Shown in pieces: positions 7,767 through 14,385 of a stretch of DNA of 19,192 bases. Within the stretch, counting starts at the first letter, position 1; every line of letters begins with the position of its first letter. The stretch lies in assembly GCA_905210875.1 (NCBI GenBank), contig CAJLYN010000016.1, positions 1 to 19,192 of the forward strand, read 5' to 3'. Under the pieces are notes generated by a model, which worked only from the letters and a program-made list of their open reading frames with translations, made no database searches and had not been told where the DNA came from. The stretch comes from an uncultured Bacteroides sp. Its GTDB lineage: Bacteria; Bacteroidota; Bacteroidia; Bacteroidales; UBA11471. A program made the translations under genes and the position numbers.

Positions 7767-8483
7767 ATGGAATATGCCATTATAGCCGCCGGTGAAGGCT
7801 CCCGGCTTGCCCGGGAGGGTGTTTCCCTGCCCAAACCATTGGTAAGGGTGGCCGGAGAACCACTCATAGACAGGCTTTGCCGCATCTTCATGCTGAACGA
7901 TGCCTCCCGCATACACATCATCACCCACAACCGTCTACCGGAAGTACAGCGCCATATCGAAAAGCTTCAACAACGCTATCCCATACGCCTCATCGTCAAA
8001 AATACGCCGAGTTCGATACACAGTTTTTATGAGCTGGCAGCAGGCATCACGGCCGAACGGTTCTGCCTCACGACAGTCGATACCATTTTTGACGAAAATG
8101 AGTTTACCGACTATATTCAAAAATTTCAGACTGGCATTCCGGCCGACGCCTATATGGCCGTAACCGATTTTGTCGACGACGAAAAGCCCCTTTACATAGA
8201 GACCGACGACGCCCTGCACATACGCGCATTCTGCGATGAGCCCACGGCTCAAAGCCGCTATGTATCGGGGGGCATCTACGCGTTTACGCAAGCTGTGATT
8301 CCGGTCTTGAAACACGACATCGAATCGGGCATGTCGCGAATGCGCAACTTCCAACGTTCACTCCTGACTGCCGGTCTGAGCGTAGATGCACACCCGTTTT
8401 CCTGCATCGTCGACATCGACCATGCGGCCGACATTGCCAAAGCCGAAACTTTTATTCTCACTCACAAACGTCCACTGCCATGA
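7767..8483 (+). CDS. Nucleotidyltransferase, candidate CTP:inositol-phosphate cytidylyltransferase
   Basis: A 238-residue protein of the NTP_transferase (sugar-phosphate nucleotidyltransferase) fold. The N-terminal nucleotide-binding signature is IIAAGEGSRLAREG with LPKPLV (5-26), followed by a central Asp in TTVDTIF (D105) and a late metal-type VDID (D216, D218). It is shorter than RmlA or GalU and lacks a hexapeptide-repeat acyltransferase domain. It is the first gene of a tightly packed operon; its stop overlaps the next start as ATGA. With a CDP-alcohol transferase two genes on and inositol-phosphate synthase nearby, CDP-inositol formation is a reasonable guess, as in the inositol-1-phosphate cytidylyltransferase half of archaeal di-inositol phosphate synthases. 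Other CDP- or UDP-linked polyols are not excluded. Confidence 0.82.
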   Translation: MEYAIIAAGEGSRLAREGVSLPKPLVRVAGEPLIDRLCRIFMLNDASRIHIITHNRLPEVQRHIEKLQQRYPIRLIVKNTPSSIHSFYELAAGITAERFCLTTVDTIFDENEFTDYIQKFQTGIPADAYMAVTDFVDDEKPLYIETDDALHIRAFCDEPTAQSRYVSGGIYAFTQAVIPVLKHDIESGMSRMRNFQRSLLTAGLSVDAHPFSCIVDIDHAADIAKAETFILTHKRPLP

Positions 8484-9334
8484 ATCGCATCTGTGCCGGA
8501 ATAAGTCGTGCAAGCCGTTTTTCTCCCAATCGGGAAAGCAACGACAACGCTGTATTTTCACAAGTGGCCGCATATCTGAGGGAGAACGGGTGGGACGTGC
8601 GTCTATACTCCGAAGCGGAATTTATAAACCAAGCGCAGGACGAACAATACATCTTCCACATGGCGCGTGAGGAGTCTACCATCGACCGGCTTGAAAAGTT
8701 GGAGCAGACCCGTGCCGTTGTTGTCAACCCGGCCCGAAGCATCAAAAACTGCCGCCGCGACGCCCTCACCCACATCTTGACAGAGAATAACATTCCCTAC
8801 CCCCGCAGTTTCACTGCCGAGACATCTTGCCCCATCGAAGAATTGCTGCAAAAGAGCAACATGGGAGCCTGTTGGCTGAAAAGGGGCGACATGCACACTA
8901 TCTGCCCCGACGACGTGTGTTTTGCACCTACACCGGATATCGCCCGAGAGCAATGGGCGGCTTTTGCCCGACGGGGCATTGAACGGGGGGTTGTAACAGA
9001 ACACCTGACAGGCGATCTGATAAAATTTTATGGAGTGACTGGCGAGCCTTTTTTCTTCTGGTGTTACCCCCAATACAGCAAATTCGACAAATTCGGTCAT
9101 GAACTCGTCAACGGAACCCCGGTGCTTTACCCTTTCAGAGAAAGTAACCTTCAAGACATTTGCTCCCAAGCCGCCGGCCTGCTGGGGTTGTACATCTATG
9201 GCGGAGATGCCATCGTCTCTCCCGACGGTTCGATACACATCATCGACCTTAACGACTGGCCCAGTTTCTCGCCCTGCCTGAACGAGGCAGTAACACACAT
9301 AGGTAGAGCCCTCATCAAGAAATTCAATCATTAA
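8480..9334 (+). CDS. ATP-grasp family protein, function unknown (inositol phosphate kinase-like metal site)
   Basis: A 284-residue soluble protein with an ATP-grasp layout: an N-terminal Rossmann-like region (1-~85), the KNCRRDALTHILTENNIPYP linker typical of ATP-grasp enzymes (89-108), an ATP-binding Lys in CWLKRGD (K134), EHLTGDLIKFYGV (174-186) and the Mg site GGDAIV...IIDLNDWPSF (D243, D256, N258). Most ligases of this fold have ExN. DxN spaced 13 after another Asp recalls inositol 1,3,4-trisphosphate 5/6-kinases (ITPK). It overlaps the upstream gene by 4 bases and ends 1 base before the CDP-alcohol transferase, so it surely works with them. Possible roles: kinase for an inositol phosphate or lipid headgroup, or a ligase attaching an amino acid to it. 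Confidence 0.7.
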   Translation: MNRICAGISRASRFSPNRESNDNAVFSQVAAYLRENGWDVRLYSEAEFINQAQDEQYIFHMAREESTIDRLEKLEQTRAVVVNPARSIKNCRRDALTHILTENNIPYPRSFTAETSCPIEELLQKSNMGACWLKRGDMHTICPDDVCFAPTPDIAREQWAAFARRGIERGVVTEHLTGDLIKFYGVTGEPFFFWCYPQYSKFDKFGHELVNGTPVLYPFRESNLQDICSQAAGLLGLYIYGGDAIVSPDGSIHIIDLNDWPSFSPCLNEAVTHIGRALIKKFNH

Positions 9335-9335
9335 C

Positions 9336-10292
9336 ATGTCTACGCAATCCTCATCAAACGTTCCGACCTCATCGGGGAAACGCCCCACATTGGCATCGAC
9401 CTTGAAATCGCGCGATACCGAAGAGGCATTCGACCTTATCTTCTACCGGCCTATCGGCTATGTATGGGCCTTGCTCTGCCGCCGGCTCGGCATCGTACCC
9501 AATGCAGTCACCCTCGTGGCTATCGTCGTGGGCACGGCTGGCGGCATACTCTTTGCCGTGGGGTCGCTCACCTGCACTCTGTGGGCCATCGGACTGCTTG
9601 TCTTTGCCAACTCTCTCGACAGTGCCGACGGACAACTGGCCCGCATGACCGGCCAATATTCGCGACTAGGACGCTTTCTCGACGGCATGTGCGGCGACAT
9701 CTGGTTTGTCGCCATATACGTGTCGGTAGCCTATCGGCTGTCGCTGCAAGAGGGGTGGAACCTCTATGCTTGGCCACTGGGCGCCGTAGCAGGATTCTTC
9801 CATGTGAAGCAAGCCGCCCTGGCCGACTACTACCGCAACTTTCACCTCTTCATCTTGAAAGGTAAGCAACAGAGCGAATGGGACAATTCGGCCCAACTCG
9901 CCGACATCTACCGCCGCACGCCCTGGTTTCCCAATCTCTTTGCCAAACTGTCGGCACTCTTCTACTGGGGTTACACCCGCCAACAGGAGCTATCCACTCC
10001 CGCATTGCAACAACTGCGGCAACAGCTCGACACCCAATATGGAGATGAATGGCCCTCTTCATTACGCGAAGAGTTCCGGCTCAAAAGCAAGCCGTTGATG
10101 AAATACACCAACATACTTACATTCAACACCCGGATCTTTGTGCTCTTTGCCGTCATGCTGCTTGGAAAACCGCTCTACTACTTTCTTTTCGAACTCACGG
10201 TCATGAACCTCATTCTCCTGTATATGAACCGACGGCACGAACGCATCTGCCGGCAGTTCATCCAATCGGTTGGAAAGGAGGCGTCGCTATGA
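9336..10292 (+). CDS. CDP-alcohol phosphatidyltransferase family membrane protein
   Basis: A 318-residue integral membrane enzyme of the class that moves a phospho-alcohol from a CDP-linked donor to a hydroxyl acceptor. The catalytic motif lies at residues 95-121: DSADGQLAR, eight residues, then GRFLD and GMCGD. The canonical form ends in DxxxD, but here the spacing is DxxxxD (D116, D121) with Gly at the canonical site. Hydrophobic helices are visible at ~55-75, 80-95, 120-135 and near the C-terminus (~265-295). The protein is longer than PgsA or PssA, with an N-terminal Ser/Thr-rich tail and a long soluble stretch (~165-260). Its start is 1 base after the ATP-grasp stop. Context suggests CDP-inositol plus a lipid (diacylglycerol or ceramide), or CDP-diacylglycerol plus inositol phosphate. 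Direction and substrate are not readable from sequence. Confidence 0.85.
   Translation: MSTQSSSNVPTSSGKRPTLASTLKSRDTEEAFDLIFYRPIGYVWALLCRRLGIVPNAVTLVAIVVGTAGGILFAVGSLTCTLWAIGLLVFANSLDSADGQLARMTGQYSRLGRFLDGMCGDIWFVAIYVSVAYRLSLQEGWNLYAWPLGAVAGFFHVKQAALADYYRNFHLFILKGKQQSEWDNSAQLADIYRRTPWFPNLFAKLSALFYWGYTRQQELSTPALQQLRQQLDTQYGDEWPSSLREEFRLKSKPLMKYTNILTFNTRIFVLFAVMLLGKPLYYFLFELTVMNLILLYMNRRHERICRQFIQSVGKEASL
10272..10281 (+). promoter_or_regulatory. Strong Shine-Dalgarno fixing the HAD gene start
   Basis: GGAAAGGAGG lies inside the end of the CDP-alcohol transferase gene, 7 bases before the ATG at 10289. So strong a Shine-Dalgarno is unusual for Bacteroidetes. Together with the ATGA overlap it selects this start over the far-upstream ATG at 10049, which lies within the preceding gene. 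Confidence 0.7.
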
Positions 10293-11002
10293 TTCCACCG
10301 GTAAAAGGTTTGCTCTTCGACTTCGGCGGCACTCTCGACACCAACGGCACCCATTGGGGCATCGTATTGCAGGAGGCCTATCGGAAAGCAGGTTTCGTCA
10401 TCGACGAAAAATCATTCAGGGAAATGTATGTAAACGGAGAACGGCAACTGGCAGCACGACCTGTCATCGCCCCCGAAGACACTTTCGACCTCGTGCTGAA
10501 GAAGAAGCTGGCCCTTGAACGCAACTACGGCGTGGAACACGGCCTGCTTCCCGACACCTCCGAGACCGATCGCCGACTGGCCCTCATCGCAGACATGTGC
10601 TACACACTCGCCCGCCGAAACACGACGAGAATACACCCTCTGCTCAAAAAACTGAAAGAGAAATATGCAATTGCTTTGGTGTCGAACTTCTACGGCAACC
10701 TGCCGGCCGTACTCGACGATTTCGGGCTGAACGACTGCTTCGAAACGGTTGTCGAATCGGCCCGCGCCGGGGTGCGCAAACCCGACCCGGCCATTTTCGG
10801 CCTGGCCCTGAAAGCCCTGCAACTCCCCCCCGAAGCGTGTGCCGTCGTGGGAGACAGTTACAAAAACGACATCGCCCCCTCCCGTGCCCTGGGCATAAAC
10901 ACCATCTGGCTCAAAGGCCGCGGCTGGGAACCCGACAATGATAACCGGCCAGCCGGCAGCATCATTTCCGACCTGACCGAACTCGACACACTATTATCAT
11001 AA
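10289..11002 (+). CDS. HAD-superfamily hydrolase (putative phosphatase)
   Basis: A 237-residue haloacid dehalogenase-like protein with a cap inserted between motifs I and II. Motif I is FDFGGTLDT (nucleophile D11), motif II Ser in VSNF (S132), motif III Lys in VRKPDP (K164) and motif IV GDSYKND (D189, D194). The second motif I acid is Gly13 instead of Asp, a variant seen in a subset of HAD proteins, so acid/base chemistry may differ from classical phosphatases. Its ATG overlaps the transferase stop, making it the fourth coupled gene. A fitting role is removal of a phosphate from a phosphorylated inositol lipid or inositol diester, as the last step of the inferred pathway. No terminator on the plus strand follows its stop. 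Confidence 0.85.
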   Translation: MIPPVKGLLFDFGGTLDTNGTHWGIVLQEAYRKAGFVIDEKSFREMYVNGERQLAARPVIAPEDTFDLVLKKKLALERNYGVEHGLLPDTSETDRRLALIADMCYTLARRNTTRIHPLLKKLKEKYAIALVSNFYGNLPAVLDDFGLNDCFETVVESARAGVRKPDPAIFGLALKALQLPPEACAVVGDSYKNDIAPSRALGINTIWLKGRGWEPDNDNRPAGSIISDLTELDTLLS

Positions 11003-11009
11003 ACATAAA

Positions 11010-11043
11010 AAAGAAAAAAGGGAATACAATCGCTTGCATTCCC
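11010..11043 (-). terminator. Terminator of the tRNA-Arg transcript
   Basis: On the minus strand, GGGAATGCAA and TTGTATTCCC pair around a 4-base loop with one internal mismatch. A T-rich run (complement of 11010-11019) follows. It begins 6 bases after the tRNA 3' end. Confidence 0.8.
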
Positions 11044-11049
11044 TTCATG

Positions 11050-11123
11050 TGATCGAGGAGGGATTCGAACCCTCGACCCACAGCTTAGAAGGCTGTTGCT
11101 CTATCCAGCTGAGCTACCCGACC
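11050..11123 (-). tRNA. tRNA-Arg (anticodon TCT)
   Basis: The minus strand folds as a full cloverleaf of 74 bases. The acceptor stem GGTCGGG pairs with CTCGATC (two G-T wobbles). The D-arm region is GCTCAGCTGGATAGAGC. The anticodon stem-loop ACAGC CTTCTAA GCTGT gives anticodon TCT, which reads AGA/AGG. The T-arm is GAGGG TTCGAAT CCCTC. The discriminator is A and the 3' CCA is not encoded, as is common in Bacteroidetes. The gene stands alone with its own promoter and terminator. Confidence 0.96.
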
Positions 11124-11136
11124 AGACCACCTTATA

Positions 11137-11153
11137 CCGAATATGGTATTCGG
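11137..11153 (-). promoter_or_regulatory. Small hairpin in the tRNA 5' leader
   Basis: CCGAATA and TATTCGG form a perfect 7-bp stem around 3 bases, between the promoter and the mature tRNA 5' end. It would sit at the start of the precursor removed by RNase P. Function unknown. Confidence 0.35.
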
Positions 11154-11164
11154 AAAAAGCGTTG

Positions 11165-11196
11165 CAAAGGTAAACGATTATATCGTAAACACCAAA
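11165..11196 (-). promoter_or_regulatory. Promoter of tRNA-Arg
   Basis: The minus strand reads TTTG, 20 bases, then TACCTTTG. This is a textbook Bacteroidetes -33/-7 promoter, placed about 42 bases before the tRNA. Confidence 0.85.
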
Positions 11197-11377
11197 TATG
11201 TATCCGATTTTTTAAGCCCGACTTCTACGGAGTTTTCGAGCATTTCGGCTGGAAGCCGCATTTCCCAAGGTGAAATCTTGACACAAAATCAGGTGCCGAC
11301 ACTCGCCCGGATTGCCACCTGATCGACCAATTCAAGAAACATATCACATAAAACAATTGACAATCGGGGTCAAAATA

Positions 11378-11408
11378 TTGGAAATACAAAAAAAAGTACC
11401 TACCTTTG
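11378..11408 (+). promoter_or_regulatory. Promoter of rplY
   Basis: TTG (11378-11380) is followed at 20 bases by TACCTTTG (11401-11408). It opens an approximately 75-base leader before the L25 gene. The rest of 11124-11377 holds the tRNA promoter and otherwise nothing I can identify. Confidence 0.8.
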
Positions 11409-11439
11409 CGCTGCTTTTTTAAGTATTCCGTGCGATGGG

Positions 11440-11466
11440 AAATTAAGAAGCTGATAATCTTAATTT
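11440..11466 (+). promoter_or_regulatory. Hairpin in the L25 mRNA leader
   Basis: AAATTAAGA (11440-11448) and TCTTAATTT (11458-11466) are perfectly complementary around a 9-base loop, inside the 5' leader and 24 bases before the ATG. It could be a translational control element or a weak attenuator. It is AT-rich and unproven. Confidence 0.4.
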
Positions 11467-11490
11467 TGAGTAACACAAAAACAAACAGAA

Positions 11491-12135
11491 ATGAAAACAT
11501 TCCAATTAGAAGGAACCCCCAGAACCGATCTGGGCAAAAAAGCTGTAAAAGCTTTGCGTAAAGAAGGCCTTATCCCTGCCGTACTCAATGGCGGAGAAGT
11601 ATTCAACCTCCCCTACACCGGCACCTTGAAAGAAGGCGAGAAAATTGTAGAAATCGGAAACAATCAAGGTCTTATCGTTACCGACTTTTCCGTTACGGCC
11701 AATGCCGTGCGCAATCTGATCTACACCCCCGAAATCTTTGTTGTAGAACTGACTGTCGGCACCAAAAAAGTTATGGCCGTAGTAAAAGACATACAATTCC
11801 ACCCTGTTGAAGAGCGCATCCTGCACATGGACTTCCTTGAAGTAACCGACAAGAAGCCTGTCGTAATGGAAGTACCCGTAGCTCTCGATGGACACGCCGA
11901 AGGTGTGAAAGCCGGTGGTAAATTGAGCCTTGAAATGAGAAAACTCAAAGTAAAAGCCATCTACACCAACATTCCCGAGAAAATAGTCATCAATGTCGAA
12001 AACCTCGGCTTGGGCAAAACCATGCAAGTAGGCGACTTGCACTTCGACGGCCTCGAAATCATGAACGCCAAGAACGCTGTCGTTTGTGCCGTAAAACTGA
12101 CTCGTGCCGCCCGCGGTGCCGCCGCAAAAGCCTAA
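11491..12135 (+). CDS. rplY: 50S ribosomal protein L25 / general stress protein Ctc
   Basis: Long (CTC/TL5-type) L25 of 214 residues, which binds 5S rRNA in the large subunit. The N-terminal L25 domain (1-~90) has the hallmark MKTFQLEGTPRTDLGKKAVK and LRKEGLIPAVLNGG; LHMDFLEV closes the beta-barrel (about 111-118). The C-terminal TL5 domain (~120-205) includes VPVALDGHAEGVKAGGKL. The Ala/Arg-rich tail (RAARGAAAKA) is typical of Bacteroidetes versions. The ATG follows an A-rich leader. It heads a three-gene translation operon with pth 16 bases downstream. Assignment is secure. Confidence 0.96.
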   Translation: MKTFQLEGTPRTDLGKKAVKALRKEGLIPAVLNGGEVFNLPYTGTLKEGEKIVEIGNNQGLIVTDFSVTANAVRNLIYTPEIFVVELTVGTKKVMAVVKDIQFHPVEERILHMDFLEVTDKKPVVMEVPVALDGHAEGVKAGGKLSLEMRKLKVKAIYTNIPEKIVINVENLGLGKTMQVGDLHFDGLEIMNAKNAVVCAVKLTRAARGAAAKA

Positions 12136-12151
12136 TAAGGAATAACGCTGC

Positions 12152-12715
12152 ATGAAATACCTGATTGTAGGGCTGGGTAACATAGGCGACGAATATGCAG
12201 CTACCCGGCACAACATAGGTTTCAGAGTATTGGACGCCTTAGCTAAGGCGTCCAATCTCGTTTTTGAAGACAAACGATACGGGTTTGTCGCCCAGATGCG
12301 ACTGAAAGGCCACAGCCTTATCCTGCTGAAACCGTCGACATACATGAACCTGAGCGGAAATGCCGTACGTTACTGGCTGCAAAAAGAGAATATTCCCATT
12401 GAAAATCTCCTTGTCGTTGTCGACGATTTGGCGCTGCCGTTCGGTACCCTGCGACTCAAACCGCGGGGCAGTGATGCCGGGCACAACGGTCTGAAACACA
12501 TTCAACAGGTTCTCGGTACCGACGGATATGCCCGGCTACGATTTGGACTCGGGAACGACTTTCCTCGCGGAGGACAGGTAGATTTTGTACTCGGTACCTT
12601 CCCTCCCGAAGAGGAGAAACAACTTCCCGAACGACTCGAACGGGCTTGCGAAATCATCAAGGAATTCTGTCTGGCCGGTATACAGAATGCCATGAACCGC
12701 TACAACAACAAATAA
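12152..12715 (+). CDS. pth: Peptidyl-tRNA hydrolase
   Basis: A 187-residue Pth1 enzyme that releases peptides from prematurely dropped peptidyl-tRNA. All key residues are present: N10 and H20 ([15 protein letters not shown]), N66 (STYMNLSG), D91 ([11 protein letters not shown]) and N112 ([12 protein letters not shown]). It sits directly after rplY, a pairing conserved in many bacteria, and 4 bases before the S4-domain gene. Codons 26-35 contain a perfect 28-base palindrome (12229-12256) that leaves the frame and catalytic residues intact. Confidence 0.96.
   Translation: MKYLIVGLGNIGDEYAATRHNIGFRVLDALAKASNLVFEDKRYGFVAQMRLKGHSLILLKPSTYMNLSGNAVRYWLQKENIPIENLLVVVDDLALPFGTLRLKPRGSDAGHNGLKHIQQVLGTDGYARLRFGLGNDFPRGGQVDFVLGTFPPEEEKQLPERLERACEIIKEFCLAGIQNAMNRYNNK
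12229..12256. repeat. Perfect 28-bp palindrome within pth
   Basis: Half-site ATTGGACGCCTTAG is followed directly by its reverse complement CTAAGGCGTCCAAT with no spacer. It lies wholly within coding sequence and, read in frame, encodes Leu-Asp-Ala-Leu-Ala-Lys-Ala-Ser-Asn, a normal helix for this region of Pth. Confidence 0.85.
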
Positions 12716-12719
12716 TACC

Positions 12720-13175
12720 ATGCCGAAAGAAGGAGAGATAAGAATCGATAAATTCCTGTGGGCAACTCGCATCTTCAAGACACGCACCATTGCCACCGAA
12801 GCATGCAAAAAAGGGAGAGTATCGGTAGCCGGCACCAACGTCAAACCGTCACGGCCGGTACAAGTGGGCGAAGTCATCGAGGTGCGCAAACCGCCCATCA
12901 CCTATTCGTTCAAGGTACTGGCTCTCGCCGAAAATCGCATGAGAGCCAAGCTGGTGCCTCAATACCTCGAAAACGTTACGCCACCAGACCAATATGAACT
13001 CATCGACATGATACGGCTCAGTGGCTTTGTCAATCGGGCCAAGGGCGAAGGTCGCCCCACCAAACGAGACGGCCGGGAACTTAAAAAATTTACCGACAAC
13101 AGTTTTCTCGGCACACTACCCGACGATGACGACGACTTTGATTTCGACTTCGACATAGACGACCTCAACCCTTAA
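12720..13175 (+). CDS. S4-domain RNA-binding protein (HslR/Hsp15-like)
   Basis: A 151-residue cytoplasmic protein. Residues ~7-70 form an S4 RNA-binding domain (RIDKFLWATRIFKTRTIATEACKKGRVSVAG), like heat-shock protein 15, which binds stalled 50S subunits carrying peptidyl-tRNA. A linker contains GEGRPTKRDGRELKKF, and the protein ends in a highly acidic tail of Asp and Phe (about 133-148). Placement 4 bases after pth fits a shared ribosome-rescue theme. The terminator stem begins inside its last codons and the TAA lies in the hairpin loop. Confidence 0.88.
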   Translation: MPKEGEIRIDKFLWATRIFKTRTIATEACKKGRVSVAGTNVKPSRPVQVGEVIEVRKPPITYSFKVLALAENRMRAKLVPQYLENVTPPDQYELIDMIRLSGFVNRAKGEGRPTKRDGRELKKFTDNSFLGTLPDDDDDFDFDFDIDDLNP

Positions 13176-13190
13176 AAGTTGAGGTTTTTT
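13162..13190 (+). terminator. Terminator of the rplY-pth-S4 operon
   Basis: ACCTCAAC and GTTGAGGT form an 8-bp stem around an 8-base loop containing the TAA stop, and the distal arm leads into a T run. The stem overlaps the last codons of the S4 gene. Confidence 0.85.
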
Positions 13191-13300
13191 ATTAGAATCC
13201 TCCCCTTGATGATCGGGTTAAACCGAGATGAAGCGTTCACATCCGATAAATTCCTCCCATAAAAAAACGGTGAAAAAGAACGATTTTTGACAAAAAGTTT

Positions 13301-13308
13301 TACCTTTG
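13301..13308 (+). promoter_or_regulatory. -7 box for the ilvE operon
   Basis: TACCTTTG lies 42 bases before the ilvE ATG and is followed by an A-rich leader. No TTG element stands at the standard distance; the nearest, TTTTTG, is only 11 bases upstream. The remaining stretch 13191-13300 shows nothing identifiable. Confidence 0.6.
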
Positions 13309-13349
13309 TGATTCTCTATAAGTAAAACAACACAAAAAACAAACGCATC

Positions 13350-14369
13350 ATGAAAGATATAGATTGGTCGAACCTTCCGTTCGGATATATGCGCACCGAC
13401 TACAATGTACGTTGCTACTACCGCAACGGTGCATGGGGCGAATTGGAACTTTGCTCCGAAGAAACCATCAACCTGCACATGGCAGCCACCAGCCTGCACT
13501 ACGGCCAAGAAGGTTTTGAAGGCCTGAAAGCCTATCGCGGTAAAGACGGGAAAATACGCATCTTCCGCCCCGAAGCCAACGCCGAACGGCTCCAAAGCAC
13601 CTGCCGCGGCATTCTTATGCCCGAATTACCCACCGAGCTTTTTATCAATGCCGTGAAAAAAGTAGTCAAGGCCAACGAACGTTTTATCCCCCCGTATGAA
13701 AGCGGAGCCGCCCTCTACATACGCCCGTTGCTTATCGGCATCAGCGCCCAAGTAGGTGTACACCCCGCCAGCGAATACCTCTTCGTCGTATTTGTAACCC
13801 CGGTAGGACCTTACTTCAAAGGAGGATTTGCTACCAACCCCTATGTCATCATTCGCGAATTTGACCGTTCAGCACCTCTGGGTACCGGCATCTACAAAGT
13901 AGGCGGAAACTACGCCGCCAGTCTGCGCGCCAACAAAATGGCTCATGACCTGGGATACTCGTGCGAATTCTACCTCGACGCCAAAGAGAAAAAATATATC
14001 GATGAGTGTGGTGCAGCCAACTTCTTCGGTATCAAAGACAACACCTATATCACCCCACTGTCGACCTCGATACTGCCGTCGATTACCAACCGCAGCCTGA
14101 TGCAACTGGCCGAAGATATGGGAATGAAGGTTGAACGCCGCCCCGTACCCGAAGAGGAACTCTCCACCTTTGAAGAGGCAGGTGCCTGCGGAACAGCCGC
14201 CGTCATCAGCCCTATCGAACGTATCGACGACCTCGAAAACAAGAAATCGTATGTCATCTCCAAAGACGGCAAACCAGGGCCTGTATGCACGCGACTGTAC
14301 AACAAACTGCGCGCCATTCAATACGGCGATGAACCCGACACCCACGGTTGGGTAACCATCTTGGAATAA
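13350..14369 (+). CDS. ilvE: Branched-chain amino acid aminotransferase
   Basis: Fold-type IV PLP aminotransferase of 339 residues. It carries out the last step of Leu, Ile and Val synthesis (2-oxo acid plus glutamate) and the first step of their degradation. The PLP lysine is K183 in GIYKVGGNYAAS. The cofactor-phosphate region includes DECGAANFFGIK (E219) and the late GACGTAAVISPI block. The N-terminal SLHYGQEGFEGLKAYR and the central RPLLIG are classical for class IV BCAT (type II, 330-360 residues). It is followed after 16 bases by the HD hydrolase gene. Assignment is secure. Confidence 0.95.
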   Translation: MKDIDWSNLPFGYMRTDYNVRCYYRNGAWGELELCSEETINLHMAATSLHYGQEGFEGLKAYRGKDGKIRIFRPEANAERLQSTCRGILMPELPTELFINAVKKVVKANERFIPPYESGAALYIRPLLIGISAQVGVHPASEYLFVVFVTPVGPYFKGGFATNPYVIIREFDRSAPLGTGIYKVGGNYAASLRANKMAHDLGYSCEFYLDAKEKKYIDECGAANFFGIKDNTYITPLSTSILPSITNRSLMQLAEDMGMKVERRPVPEEELSTFEEAGACGTAAVISPIERIDDLENKKSYVISKDGKPGPVCTRLYNKLRAIQYGDEPDTHGWVTILE

Positions 14370-14385
14370 ATCTAAACGCATTGGA

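Noticed and set aside
10049..10288. An 80-codon N-terminal extension of the HAD protein from an ATG at 10049
   Set aside because: It overlaps the CDP-alcohol transferase gene in another frame and has no family resemblance. The ATG at 10289 has a strong Shine-Dalgarno and starts directly before the HAD motif.
11034..11273. ORF of 79 codons across the tRNA region
   Set aside because: It runs antisense through tRNA-Arg and its terminator and promoter, so it cannot be a conserved gene.
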